DNA from: Cryptomeria japonica
Taxonomy: Eukaryota; Streptophyta; Pinopsida; Cupressales; Cupressaceae
Reading direction: 5' to 3'
NCBI RefSeq assembly: GCF_030272615.1
Contig: NC_081414.1
Coordinates: 766,976,653-767,040,652 of the forward strand
DNA: 64,000 nt
Within the stretch, counting starts at the first letter, position 1. Every line of letters starts with the position of its first letter. Below, in pieces: positions 44,233 through 55,689 of this stretch. A model generated the notes under the pieces. That model saw nothing but the letters and a program-made list of their open reading frames with translations. It searched no databases and was not told where the DNA came from. A program made the position numbers and the translations under genes.

Positions 44233-46018
44233 ATGGCTCCCTCACAAAACCACTCTGGACAGATAGAATATTTGAAGAGAAATTTGTATGATGATTCTCT
44301 AGACCAGTTGAAACCATCAACAAATGAAAAATTTTAGGGGATAAAAATTATTCAAGGGAGAACCCTAGGAGAAGGGTTACTTGATAAAGCATAAGTAATT
44401 TCAGATGCTAGGGTACCGATGACTTGGGTAAATATGTTTAAATTATGGTATGGATAGAGAAATTTGCATTCTCCACTCTCAAGTGAATGGCAATATGACC
44501 TAGGCAAGCTGGTGGTGCCTAACGTCTTCATGGATGTTGACCTTCTCAAGGCAGTGGCAGATAGATATGACCTTGTTACTAGGGTAATAAGGGGAAATGA
44601 TGGAGAGGTCTTATTGAAAATCAAAAGAGAGGAATTCCAAGAAGTTTTTGACCTATATGAACCTTCTGTTGCACTGATTCAAGTAGATCTAAATGAAATA
44701 AAGGAGGAATATCACAGAACAAAGGGTTTTGTTAGATCAAATCTTCTCCCTGCCCATTTGGCAAAAGCGGGAAGTACACCTTACCATATCGACCCAAATT
44801 TAGTCGAGCCTTTTCCAATTAGTGCTTTTGCTAAGTATTTACAGACTACGTTTTTCTCACTATGTCAGGTTTAAGGTTTTAACCCTTCCATAGTTCTGCC
44901 ACCAGATTTCATGTTAATGGGCATTCAGATTCAACACCCTGACTTTTTAGTGATTTTTTATTTTTCTCCTTATCTTGAAGATAATATTCATGAGGGATTA
45001 TTGGATATTAAGAACAATGAATTGAGTACTAATTTTTACTGGTACTCATTGCTAATGCATATGTTCTTATTCAAGAATTCAGATTATTTTGAGGGTACCA
45101 TGGATCTCAGAAAGACAGTTAATAATATTGAGATACCGGTATAGTTGTGGGGTATGGACATGTCATGGGACAGGTCGGAAGCTACTTTTGTAAGATTTGA
45201 CAATTGCCTTGCTTCCAAATTAGGGAAATGATTGACATTTAATCCGCCCAGAATCCCTACACAATTACATGATTTCTTGAGACCAAAAGAAAGGCTGCCA
45301 ATCTTGAGAATTGATCATAATTGGGGTGATATCATACCCTACCTGGTCAACACTATCATCAGAGTTTATGGCTTCCAAGGGCAGCCTCATGTGTTACCTT
45401 TCAATGTCCCATTGAGACTTGGATTTGCTGAAGTAATTTGGCAAATTGGCAGTGACTAGGATAAGGATTTGAAGGGCAGGGGCAAATGAACTATCTTCCC
45501 TTAATACATTGCCATCCCCTACTTTGGAATCCAAAAAGGAGGGCATATGCATTTTGACAAAAAATTTGCACCATATTACTTGGGAGTTAGTGTGGCCAGG
45601 CATAATGACCTCGAAGGGTTCTATACCATTTTTAGACAAAGAATAAAAGGAATTGCACTGCCCCTTGAACACCACTTCCCTGAAGATGTAATCATAAATG
45701 AGTTCGATATTTTTGCTCAAGATTGGAAGAAGGAGAAGTGGATATCTTTCAGGAAACTATGAGAAATTATACAAAAAATGGATCCAAGTTATGATCCATT
45801 TAGAGCCTTCAACCCTTTCTCTCCTAAAGTTGATTTTGTTGTGAATAATTTTGATGAGTTAATTCTTGCTTTGAAAGAGAAGAGAGTGAAGCTTAATGAA
45901 ATTTATGGTAGGTAGATTGAGAAGAAGAGTGTACAATAGTTTACACCCTCTTCACCTGATGATACAACTTTGATTCAACAAATGAAGATGAAACAACCTG
46001 ACCCCCCTCATCCTTGAC
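44233..46018 (+). pseudogene. Unidentified ~560-codon ORF (decayed)
   Basis: From ATG 44233 (MAPSQNHSGQIEYLKRN) one frame can be followed through WQYDLGKLVVPNVFMDVDLL, KREEFQEVFDLYEP, GSTPYHIDPNLVEPFPISAF, PPDFMLMGIQIQHPDF, LLDIKNNELSTNFYWYSLLM, WGMDMSWDRSEATFVRFD, TFNPPRIPTQLHDFLRP, DHNWGDIIPYLVNTIIRVYGF and FNVPLRLGFAEVIWQIGSD. It then shifts near 45480 into HFDKKFAPYYLGVSVARHND. A C-terminal Lys/Glu-rich segment and Pro-rich end follow. Stops sit at about 44334, 44391, 44453, 44872, 45142, 45229 and 45457, mostly TAG or TGA in place of Trp, Gln or Arg. I do not recognise the family. Position after an LTR-like segment suggests an extra ORF of a retroelement (for example like the ORF1 in front of gag in Ogre elements), but this is inference. 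Confidence 0.5.
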
Positions 46019-46021
46019 CTC

Positions 46022-46235
46022 ATGTTGGACACAATGGATCACTGAGAGGGGGGTGAATCAATAATTTAAACAGTTTTTACTTAATCGGAGCTATATCACT
46101 TCACTATGAAATAAATAAAATGTAGAACGGTTACCAAAGCAATACAAACAAGGTGTGTAGGAGAAATATCTAAAAGATTAATACAATACACACATGAAGA
46201 AGCAACACACAACACCAGATGTATGAGGAAAAACC
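46022..46235 (-). mobile_element. Truncated Copia LTR fragment
   Basis: TGTTGGACACAATGGATCAC starts a minus-strand-type LTR with CTGAGAGGGGGGTGAATCA at 46041-46059. It continues with AT-rich LTR sequence until cut at 46236 by the plus-strand Cop-1 element. The hairpin stem is not preserved here (ATCACTGA against TCAATAAT). Confidence 0.6.
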
Positions 46236-47322
46236 TATTGGTATTATGGATGTGTTGAATTAGTTTTGTCATTGATGTCAACACTTATCCTTCTGGAGAT
46301 CTACATTTTTTATTTGGCACTATGGTTATATTGGTTTACTGATGAAATGACACATTATGTTCACCAGCAAGGTCAGTGACTTATGCACAGTCACCGGTAT
46401 ATGCTCATCGATAGGTTATATGGTTCACTGACACTGATGATGACTTGTCATCATCTGGAGATCACTTGATTATGTCAAAGACATGGTTTGGATACTTGGT
46501 TTTTTGTTTTGGTTATTGGTCTAATCGGGTTGACATATTTTTTGTTACCGGCAGATTGGTCTAGGTTATGGACTGGTATACGTTATCTATTCCAGATCAG
46601 CACAACATGTTATGGAGATGATTTATTGATTGGATATTGTTGTAAATGTATTGAGACAACATGTTGTATCACATCATGACTTATTTGTAATTGATTTAAT
46701 TTTAATATTCTTAGTGAGATGACCTACACATTTGGTCGTAGGTTTTGTATATATGTAAGATCTCATTTGTGAGATGAAGTGTTGTGGTATTATATGAGCA
46801 TATCATAGAGAGAATCAAGTAGACTTAATTTTAAGGTTCAAGGAAGGTTTGAAGGTGTTTATAAGAGCTTAACTGATACTTAATCAAACATTGGAGATGC
46901 TATTTTGAGCATTACATTATTCTAGGATTTAACCATCCTATTGTAGTCATTGCGACTCCCATTTGAGCAGTGTGCTCTAGGCGGTTGGTCTTTCTACATG
47001 TGTAGACCCTATTTGTATACACACACTATCTGCAGTAGTATCATCTAATTGTGGGTAAGGTTTCCCACCATGGATTTTCCCCTTACAAGGTTTCTACATC
47101 AAAATCTTGGTGTTATGTGTTGTGGATGTTGTTTCTCTTTCTGTTTCATGCATTAAGTTTCACCAATATTGTTGATAATTGCTAATCTATTAACTGACAT
47201 CAAGTTTGGTTTATCAGTATTAAGTATTAAGTTTCATTAAGTTACAATTGGGTTAAAACTCATTGACAACTGATTCACCCCCCCCCCCCCCCCCCCCTCA
47301 GTTGTCCTTCCAGTTCCTAACA
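46236..47322 (+). mobile_element. Cop-1 (plus) 5' LTR
   Basis: It runs from TATTGGTATTATGG to TTCCTAACA. It contains TTTGTCATTGATGTCAACA near the start and the hairpin stem GACAACTGA (47265-47273) with TCAGTTGTC (47298-47306) around an uninterrupted run of about 20 C. Confidence 0.9.
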
Positions 47323-47337
47323 ATTGGTATTAGAGCT
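47323..47337 (+). other. Cop-1 (plus) primer-binding site
   Basis: ATTGGTATTAGAGCT follows the LTR end. It is the initiator tRNA-Met PBS TGGTATCAGAGC with one C-to-T change. Confidence 0.85.
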
Positions 47338-47379
47338 AAGTCCTCTTTTTACAAAAGTATAATAGATTGAGGAGATCCT

Positions 47380-48403
47380 ATGGCAATGAACTTTTTCAAG
47401 AAGGACAGTCCTAAACTTGATGGAACTAACTATGGTATATGCAAGATCAAAATGGAGACACATCTTAATTGCATTGGAAGAGATATATGGGAAGTTACAA
47501 AGAATGGCTATTTTAGTCTTGTTCTGAATCAACCTAATCCACCGACATTGGCTAAGGACTTGGATAATGATTGCAAAGCAAGAGAAGTGCTTTTGAGTGC
47601 ATTATCAGATCAACAAATTATGGGATCATCAGACCAATCTACTGCTAAAGCTATTTGGGACAAATTGGAAACATTGAATGAAGGAGATACCACTGTTGAA
47701 ATTGCAAAACTGGAATGTTATAGGGTCAGGTATGAAAATTTGAAAATGGAAGAAGATGAAAGAATTTCTGCTTTTATGGAAACATTTAATGAAATTGTTT
47801 TACAAATACAATGTTGTGGAGGATCCTTAAATGAAGATGAAATTATTTCTAAATTTTTAAGAGCTTTGCCACTGACATACAAAATGAAAGTAACTGTTAT
47901 TAATGAGTTAAGAACAATACCTAATATATCAGTATCTAGAGATACCTTGGTTGGAAAAATTTTAGCATTTGAGCTTGAGGAATTTGGTCATGTTGCTACA
48001 ATTAAGATAGATTTAGCTTTCAGAGAATCATCATCACTATCATCATCATCATCTGACAAATTTGATTGGAAAGAACTTTATGCAAAAGAACTTGAAGTTA
48101 TCAGAAGGGAAAATGAAGAATGGAAGAACTTGAAGCACTATTTGCAAGGAAAATGCCTAAAGGTCCAGTTGGAAGTAAGTATGAAGGTAAAGCACCATTT
48201 AAATGTTTTAATTGCAATAAAGTTGGTCATATAGAATCTAGATGTCCTGATAGACATGCAAGATTGGGAGTGGAAGTGAAAAGAACATATAAGCCTAACC
48301 CTGAATATCGAAGATACAAATTTAAGAAGAACAGAGATAAATCATGTTACTATGTTGATGAAGGAGTTACAGATGATTCTGATGAAGAACCGGTAGATAA
48401 TGC
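47380..48403 (+). pseudogene. gag: Cop-1 (plus) Gag
   Basis: ATG 47380 begins MAMNFFKKDSPKLDGTNYG, the Copia/UBN2-type Gag start. The frame is open for about 250 codons through CKAREVLLSALSDQQIMG, AKAIWDKLETLNEGD, NEIVLQIQCCGGSLNEDEI and LRALPLTYKMKVTVINELR, then shifts at about 48120. The second frame carries the zinc knuckle CFNCNKVGHIESRC (CX2CX4HX4C complete, near 48205-48245) and ends in an acidic segment cut at 48403 by the Cop-2 insertion. It packages element RNA. The core is better preserved than in the minus-strand copy. Confidence 0.88.
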
Positions 48404-50006
48404 TGTTGGCATTATGTGAACTAGCATGAAGACATAACGATATTGTATGTTGTCATTGATGTCAATATGAGACATAGTGTGAACCGGCACATGTGATAAG
48501 TGAAGAGAGAGAGGAACCGGCATTTGTATGAACTAGTTTATATGCCAAAGTGAAGCGGCATATTTGTTCAAGGTGAACCGGCATGTAGTTATGGGAACTG
48601 GCACATGGAAGCATTGTATGACTACGGGTTGATAGGTAGCTTCCACTTTAGGATTTCCGGTTGGAGTACCTCAAGTATGTGTGACTCAATTGGTGATCTC
48701 TGTGTGATGAGTTGGCAGTATGATGGAGGATAGATCATGTTGCCATGTAAGCTCTGTGTGCGTGAAGGATCTTGCATGAAGATGACTATTCCTATCTACC
48801 TCGAGAATGTGTGAAGTCTGTCAAACGGTGAAAATGCGTGATGGGTTATTAGCCACCATGAAATCGGTGGATAATGGACAATGGAGAATGACTTGAGATC
48901 AATTCAAGATTGTTGCATTTAATGCAATATGATTCAACGGTTAGGATCGAACCGTTTGAATTGCTTAACCTAACAGGTTTAGGGTTTAGGGTTTTTGCTA
49001 CCGACCTGTATGTTTCCTATAAGGTCGATGTTGTGTTTCTTTCTAAGGTTGTTGGCAAAAGTTGTGAGTGTGTATCCAAGGGAAGTGATACGTAATTCTT
49101 GCCAGACCAAAGGAGAGAAGAGATACCTGCAAAGTGAATGTGCAGAAGCAAAAGAGGAGCCTAAACGGATTTGAATTAGCATTGAGTGTTGTTAATAGAT
49201 AATTGTAATTCCTATTGATCTCTAACCACTTCAACAGTTGTAAAATCCCCTAATAGGGTAGCCTTAACTGGCTTGATTCAAAATCCCTTAAATCGGGTGG
49301 TCCTAACAGGCTTGATTCAAATCCCTTAATTGGGTAACTCGAGGCTAATGAGTTCTGAGAAGCTATAGAGCTTAGGAGATCCTTTCAGCTATTGAGTTAT
49401 TGAAATCCTCTAACAAGGTGACCCTACCGAGTTTAACCCTTAACCGGGTATCCCTTAACTGGGTGATCCCTAACAGGATCAGTTTCTAGCAGAACCTATT
49501 GTAATGTCTTTAACCAAACAAGGCTCCTAACAGAGCGGACTTCTAAAGAGTTCAAAAAGAAGCTTGTGGGTATTCATCCCCATCATGGTTTTTCCCAGTT
49601 GGGTTTCCACGTGAAAAATATGTGTGTCATGTGAAATGGTTTTGTCTTGTGATGCTTTGTTTTTCCTGTTAAGCATATGAAGGTTCTATGTTTTATGTCT
49701 GTCTATAAAACATATTGAACTCGCTATTGTGAGGATCTGATGGTTAAGTTTACCTATTTATGCATGAGAATATAATGATATTGTAGTATTGAGCTAAGAG
49801 GGTAGCTTATTGAGTGACCGGTTCATGATTGATTGAGTTGTACTAGATGTTACTGGTGGCACTCTGTTTTACTGGTATCCCTGTTTGTCAGTCATTTGGT
49901 GTATTTGCTGTCAAACCGGTTTTGGACTGGATTTGTGTTTGTACTAATTCACCCCCCCCCCCTCTCAGTACCAGTTTGGTACTCGTGGTTCATCATTGAG
50001 ATATCA
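48404..50006 (+). mobile_element. Cop-2 (plus) 5' LTR
   Basis: It contains TTGTCATTGATGTCAATATG near the start and a telobox-like run GGTTTAGGGTTTAGGGTTT at 48976-48994. A cluster of short CCCTTAACYGGGT-type palindromes lies at about 49240-49480. The hairpin reads GTACTAA (49941-49947) with TCAGTAC (49965-49971), one stem base altered. Confidence 0.9.
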
Positions 50007-50022
50007 ATTGGTATCAAAGCAC
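50007..50022 (+). other. Cop-2 (plus) primer-binding site
   Basis: ATTGGTATCAAAGCAC directly follows the 5' LTR. It is the initiator tRNA-Met PBS with one change (CAGAGC to CAAAGC). Confidence 0.85.
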
Positions 50023-50075
50023 TCCAAGTCCTCTGTGTTGTAAGCTTAACTGCTTGAGGAAAAGATCCTAGTCAA

Positions 50076-50930
50076 ATGATGAAGAGGGAAGGTCCAAAGT
50101 TTAACATGGAAAATTTTGGTATATGGAAAGACAGGATGAAGATATTCATCAAAAGCGTGGGTGTTCAACACTGGAGTTATGTTGAAAATGTATATGTTGT
50201 TCCTACCGGTACTCTCACCGATGACCAAAAGAGAGAGATACAAGAAAATGGGCAAGTCATCGAAGCCCTCATCAATAGTCTATCTGACATGAGTTTATTG
50301 ATGTTCAGGACAAGGCAAATCCCAAAGACATATGGGATGCTCTAGAAAATATCTATGGTGATGATGAGCATGTAAAATAGGCTAAGAAAGAAAGCCTGAG
50401 AGGGAAGTTTGAAGACATGCGGATGGTTGAAGGAGAGACAATTCAGCAGTATGGAATAATAATCAAAATAGTTGTTGGAGAAATAAAGAGTGCAGGTGGC
50501 AAAATAGAAGATTCCACTATGGTAAGTAAAGTCCTAAGATCCTTGTTGTCGGTCTATGCAATAAGGGTCGTTGCTATTCAGAAGCCAAGATCAATAGACA
50601 AGTCTAAGGTGTCCTTGGACTCCATCATAACCAAGTTGACAGCCTATGAACTGAATAGTTTTGATGGTAGTGTTCAAAAGATAGAATCAACTTTTAAAGC
50701 CTCTACTATACCATCCAAAAAAGGAAAAGAGGCTAGCACTAGTGGGGAACCTAATTAGAATAGAGAAATGAAGGATGAAGAGTTTTTGATGGAATTTGAA
50801 GCTCTTCTTGCTAGGAGATTTCCAAAAGGAACTGGTAAATACAAAGGTAAGCTCCCTTTGAAATGTTTCTCCTATAACTGAATAGGACATATTGCTATTA
50901 ACTGTCCCAATAGTGACAACAAGGATAAAC
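50076..50930 (+). pseudogene. gag: Cop-2 (plus) Gag
   Basis: ATG 50076 begins MMKREGPKFNMENFGIWKD, a different Gag subtype from Cop-1. Landmarks are WSYVENVYVVPTGTL, IEALINSLSDMSL, MRMVEGETIQQYG and SKVLRSLLSVYAIRVVAIQ. A shift near 50290 and stops at 50343-50345 and 50378-50380 break it. A further stop lies at 50756. The zinc knuckle region (about 50860-50910) reads CFSYN, a TGA stop, IGHI...NC, so one Cys is Ser and the Arg codon is a stop. Confidence 0.82.
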
Positions 50931-50977
50931 CGGAAAGGTTCAATAAATTCAAAGGAGGAAACTGGAGAAACTGTTTT

Positions 50978-52255
50978 GTGGCAGTTGATGAAGGTGTCAC
51001 AAATGAGGAATCAGAAGATGAAGAGAATAAAGACATTGTGTTTGTTGCTGTAAAGGAAGATGTGGCAGACAAGAAGGGTCTTCTCTCCCGGTTTGATAAT
51101 TCCAATGAGTGGATCATTGATAGTGGTTGTTCTCACCATATGACTGGTGACTGGAGCAAGTTTCTATCCTTAGAGGAGTATGATGGTGGTGTGGTTCGCT
51201 TTGGCAATGATGCACCATGCATGGTCAAAGGAAGAGGGTCCATCTCTTTGAATGGAAAGAGTAGTGCTGACAATGTGTACTAGGTTGATGGTCTCAGACA
51301 TAACCTTCTAAGTGTTGCCCAGCTAAGTAACAGTGGCCTCACTCTGAAATTCAAGAATGGAGCTTGCAGAATCAAGGGAAAAGATGGTAAATTGGTGGCC
51401 ACGGACATGTAGACTAAAGGTAACTTATTTCATCTGAATGCAAATATAAGTACATGTCTTATGGCTAAGCTTGATGATAGTTGGATATGGCATAGGAGAC
51501 TCTGCCATGTAAACTTTGATAACATTGTAAAGGCTAGTAAGATCAAGACAGTTAGAGGGTTGCTGGTGTTGAGCAAACTGGACAATACCTTATGCAGAGA
51601 GTGTCAAATGGGGAAAATGTCTTCCTCAACCTTTAAAGGTAAATCTTTCACTGCTGACAACTTGCTTGATCTTGTGCATACTGATTTATGTGGTCCTATG
51701 AAAACTAGAAGTGTGTAGGGTGATAGGTACTTCATGATTCTCACTGATGACTGCTCAAGAATGATGTGGGTTACATTCTTGAAAGACAAGTCTAAAGCCT
51801 TTGTAAAATTCAAAGCTTTTAGAGCATTAGTGGAGAAGGAAAGCGGCAAAAGGATCAAGTGTCTCAGAACTGATCAAGGAGGGGAATTCACTTCCGGTGA
51901 ATTCAACAAGTATTGTGAAGAATTTGGCATCAAGGGATAGCTATCTGCCCCTCGGACTCCACAGCAAAATGGCCTAGCAGAGAGGAATAACCGAACAGTG
52001 GTTGAAGCAGCTAGAACCATGTTGATTCAAGGAAAGATAGCTCACACCTTTTGGAGAGAAGCGGTGAGCACTGCAGTCTACACTATGAACTGGGTACTCA
52101 TCAAAAAGGGTAAGGACAAAACTCCTTATGAGTATTGGACCAGTAAGACAGCTATGGTTAACTACTTTAAGGTATTTGCTAGAAAATTTTACATCAAGAG
52201 GAGTGAACATCAGGGCAAATTTGAAGCTAATGTGATGAGGGAATATTTCTAGGAT
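50978..52255 (+). pseudogene. Cop-2 (plus) protease and integrase
   Basis: The protease motif WIIDSGCSHHMTGD (about 51111-51150) keeps the D-S-G triplet. Pre-integrase follows (WIWHRRLCHVNFDNIVKAS, LCRECQMGKMSS). The integrase core has LVHTDLCGPMKTRS (first Asp), [13 protein letters not shown] (second Asp) and PQQNGLAERNNRT (Glu), so D,D,E is visible. Stops at 51281, 51409, 51716 and 51938 stand where Trp or Gln is expected. The C-terminus carries KTPYEYWTSKTAM and KRSEHQGKFEANV, and ends in a stop at 52250. Confidence 0.85.
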
Positions 52256-52559
52256 ATTCCACCAAGAGTAAAGCTTTCAAGTGCTACAACAATAGGACTC
52301 AGAGAATTATGGAAAGCATCAATGTAAGAGTTGATGAATCCTCTTAGAAGACTGAAGAAACCGGCAGTGAGCAAGCTATAAGTGAACCAGTTGCAACCTT
52401 CTGGGAACCGGTTGTCAGTCAACCGAGTACCAGTAACAGTGTTCCTGAACCGGTGAATGTTGATACTGATGAAGATGAGGATGAAGAAGAAAAGCAAGAA
52501 GAACCAGTTAAGACCATTCCTCAGTATGTCAAGTTGAATCCTTACTAGAAGAAAGATCA

Positions 52560-53213
52560 GAGAAAACTCATGTATGATCTCTGAATTTGAGCCCAAGTCA
52601 TTTAAAGAGGGTCATAAAGATGAAGACTGGATCAAGGCAATGGAAGAAGAACTTGACCAGATAGAGAAAAATGGTACATGGTCCTTGGTACCCAGACTAG
52701 AGCATAAAAATGTCATTGGCACCAAATGGGTGTTCAGAAATAAGTTGAATGAGGATGGCATAGTGATTAGGAATAAAGCTGGATTGGTATGCAAAGGATA
52801 TGCTCAAGAAGAAGGAGAAGATTATGGGGAAACCTTTTCTCATGTAGCCAGATTGGAAGGAGTTCGTATGCTTCTTGCATATGCATCTTTTAAGAGGTTC
52901 AAGGTATATCAAATGGATATAAAATCTGCATTCCTAAATGGTGAACTTGAAGAGGAGGTGTATATTGAGCAACCAGATGGGTTTGCCCTATTTGAAGGTA
53001 GTGACATGGTATGTAGGCTACATAAAACATTATATGGTCTAAAGCAAGCACCTAGGACATGGTATGAGCGCCTACATTCCCATCTTGTGAAGATTGGATT
53101 TGAGAGAACAAGTGAAGATAGCAAAACGGTTGGTACACCGATGGTGACCGGTTGCAAATTGACAAAAGAGGATAATTTCGCACTGGTTGATGAGAAGGAA
53201 TACCATCAATGAT
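52560..53213 (+). pseudogene. Cop-2 (plus) reverse transcriptase lacking its catalytic box
   Basis: RT is open through [77 protein letters not shown] and [15 protein letters not shown]. At 53121 it then jumps from ERTSEDS to KTVGTPMVTG. The 84 codons between, which hold the F-V-D-D catalytic box in the other Cop-2 copies, are gone. The deletion point lies in GAAGATAG (53114-53121), a word that flanks the missing block on both sides in the copy at 62929-63188. The protein could not polymerise DNA. Confidence 0.88.
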
Positions 53214-53871
53214 TGGTAAGTTGCATTATGTAGTGCATAGCAGACCGGATATTGCACATGCAGTTGGCATTACTGCAAGATTCCAAAAGAGTCCAAGAGA
53301 ATATCACTTGATTCTAGTCAAGCGGATTCTTAGGTATCTAAAGGGAACAGTTGACTATGGATTGTGGTACCCATACAACAATAATTTCAATCTAAAAGTG
53401 TTCATAGATGCTAATTGGGCAGGTAATGTGGATGACTGAAAAAGAACAACCAGTGGTGCATTCTTTCTCGATGGTAGACTGGTCTCATGGATGAGTAAAA
53501 AGCAGAGTTGTATCTCTTAGTCTACAGTGGAAGCGGAGTATGTTGCAGCTTTCATGAACTGCACTCAGACAATCTAGATGAAGCATGTACTGGAAGGCTT
53601 CAAGATCCCTGTATCTGAACCGGTAAGTATATTATGTGATAACACAAGTGCTATCAATATATCAAAGAATCTGGTTTTACATTCTAGAACCAAGCATTTT
53701 GAGCTTAAGTATCATTTCTTGAGAGAAAAGTTTCAAAATAAAGAGATTGCAGTGGAGCATGTGTCCAGTAAGGAGCAGTTAGCAGACATATTCACCAATC
53801 CTCTCCCAAAGACAACATTTGTGCATTTGAGAGGTGAATTAGGGGTATTGCCCCTTCAAGAGGTGAACTAA
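53209..53871 (+). pseudogene. Cop-2 (plus) RNase H
   Basis: It continues after a one-base shift with MIGKLHYVVHSRPDIAHAVG, VKRILRYLKGTVDYGLWYPY, VFIDANWAGNVDD (first Asp), SWMSKKQSC, ILCDNTSAINISKN (Asp), TKHFELKYHFLREK and KEQLADIFTNPLPKTTFVHLR, ending at 53871. Stops at 53438, 53518 and 53575 fall where Arg (CGA), Gln (CAG) and Trp (TGG) are expected. Confidence 0.85.
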
Positions 53872-54000
53872 AAGTGATTGTTACACATCAGTCAGGTACA
53901 GGAAAGACAAATTTTTGGTTGATTGGTGTGTTGAAGGATGCTACTCCTCAGGGGGAGCAACATGATGAAACAGAGATGATTGTACCTCCACTTTGGCATT

Positions 54001-54114
54001 GTTGTCAAAGGGGGAGAAGGAGTGAAGCGAAAAGATATCTGCAGCAAATGGGGAGAAGATGTGAAGCAGAGAAGATATCTTTTGTATATTTCCATCAATG
54101 CCAAAGGGGGAGAT
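54001..54114 (+). other. Cop-2 (plus) double polypurine tracts
   Basis: GTCAAAGGGGGAGAAGG at about 54005-54021 and GCCAAAGGGGGAGAT at 54100-54114. The second abuts the LTR start TGTTGGCATT and is the working PPT. The first, about 95 bp upstream, recurs in all Copia copies of the window. Confidence 0.75.
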
Positions 54115-55684
54115 TGTTGGCATTATGTGAACCGGCATGAAGACATAATGATATTGTATGTTGTCATTGATGTCAATATGAGACATAGTGTGAACCGACA
54201 CATGTGATAAGTGAAGAGAGAGAGGAATTGATTTATATGCCAAAGTGAAGCAGCATATTTTTTCAAGGTGAACCGGCATATAGTTATGGGAACCGGCACA
54301 TGGAAGCATTGTATGACTACAAATTGGTAGGTAGCTTCCACTTTAGGATTTCTAGTTGGAGTACCTCAAGTCTGTGTGACTCAATCGGTGATCTCTATGT
54401 GATGAGTTAGCAATATGATGGAGGATAGATCGTGTTGCCATGTAAGCTCTGTGTGCATGAAGGATCTTGCATGAAGATGACCATTCCTATCTACCTCAGG
54501 AATGTGCAAAGTCTATCAAATGGTGATAATGCATGATGGGTTATCAGCTGCCATGAAATTGGTGGATAATGGACGATGGAGAATGACTTGAGATCAATTC
54601 AAGATTGTTGCATTTAATGCAATATGATTCAACGGTTAGGATCGAACCGTTTGAATTGCTTAACCTAACAGGTTTAGGGTTTAGGGTTTTTGCTACCGAC
54701 CTGTATGTTTCCTATAAGGTCGATGTTGTGTTTCTTTCTAAGGTTGTTGGCAAAAGTTGTGAGTGTGTATCCAAGGGAAGTGATACATAATTCTTGCCAG
54801 ACCAAAGGAGAGAAGAGATACTTGCAAAGTGAATGTGCAGAAGGAAAAGAGGAGCCTAAATGGATCTGCATTAGCATTGAGTGCTATTAATAGATCATTA
54901 TAATTCCTATTGATCTCTAACCACTTCAACAGTTGTAAAATCCCCTAACAGGGTAGCCCTAATTGGCTTGATTCAAACTCCCTTAAATCGGGTGATCCTA
55001 ACAAGCTTGATTCAAATCCCTTAACTGGGTAACTCGAGGCTAATGAGTTCTGAGAAGCTATAGAGCTTAGGAGATCCTTTCAGCTATTGAGTTCTTGAAA
55101 TCCTCTAACAAGGTGACCCTATCGGGTTTAACCCTTAACCGGGTGATCCCTAACAGGATCGGTTCCTAGCAGAACCTATTGTAATGTCTTTAACTAGACA
55201 AGGCTCCTAGTAGAGCGGACCTCTAAAGAGTTCAAAAAGCAGCTTGTGGGTATTCATCCCCACCATGGTTTTTCCCAGTTGGGTTTCCACGTGAAAAATA
55301 TGTGTGTCATGTGAAATGGTTTTGTCTTGTGATGCTTTGTTTTACCTATTAAGCATATGAAGGTTCTATGTTTTATGCCTATCTATAAAAGATATTGAAC
55401 TCATTGTTGTGAAGATCTGATGGTTAAGTTTACCTATTTATGCATGAGAATATAATGATATTGTAGTATTGAGCTAAGAGGGTAGCTTATTGAGTGACCG
55501 GTTCATGACTGATTGAGATGTACTGGATGTTACCCATTGCACTCTATTTTATCGGTATCCCTGTTTGTCAGTCATTTGGTGTATTTGTAGTCAAATCGGT
55601 TTTGGACTGGATTTGTGTTTGTGCTGATTCACCCCCCCCCTCTTAGTATCGGTTTGGTACTCGTGGTTCATCTTTGAGTTATCA
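54115..55684 (+). mobile_element. Cop-2 (plus) 3' LTR
   Basis: It is colinear with 48404-50006. The telobox-like run lies at 54671-54689 and the CCCTTAACCGGGT palindromes at about 54940-55160. The hairpin arms read GTGCTGA (55621-55627) and TTAGTAT, which still pair fully if G-U pairs are allowed. Confidence 0.9.
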
Positions 55685-55689
55685 AATGG

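Larger units (their letters stand above)
48404..55684 (+). mobile_element. Cop-2 (plus copy): full-length Copia element
   Basis: LTRs at 48404-50006 (1603 bp) and 54115-55684 (1570 bp) run from TGTTGGCATT to TTATCA/ATATCA. AATGC at 48399-48403 and AATGG at 55685-55689 are a target duplication with one mismatch, and the interrupted Cop-1 sequence resumes after it. A tRNA-Met PBS (TTGGTATCAAAGC) and PPT (CAAAGGGGGAGAT) are present. LTRs differ by many C-to-T/G-to-A changes and indels, so it is much older than TAT-1. Pol has many stops and a deletion removing the RT active site. Confidence 0.92.

Noticed and set aside
48976-48994. Interstitial telomere
   Set aside because: Only about 2.5 TTTAGGG units occur, and the same run sits at the same place in other Cop-2 LTRs, so it belongs to the LTR.
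48910-49095. 61-codon ORF repeated in both Cop-2 LTRs (also at 54605)
   Set aside because: It lies inside the LTR and recurs only because LTRs are duplicated; there is no protein-like feature beyond that.
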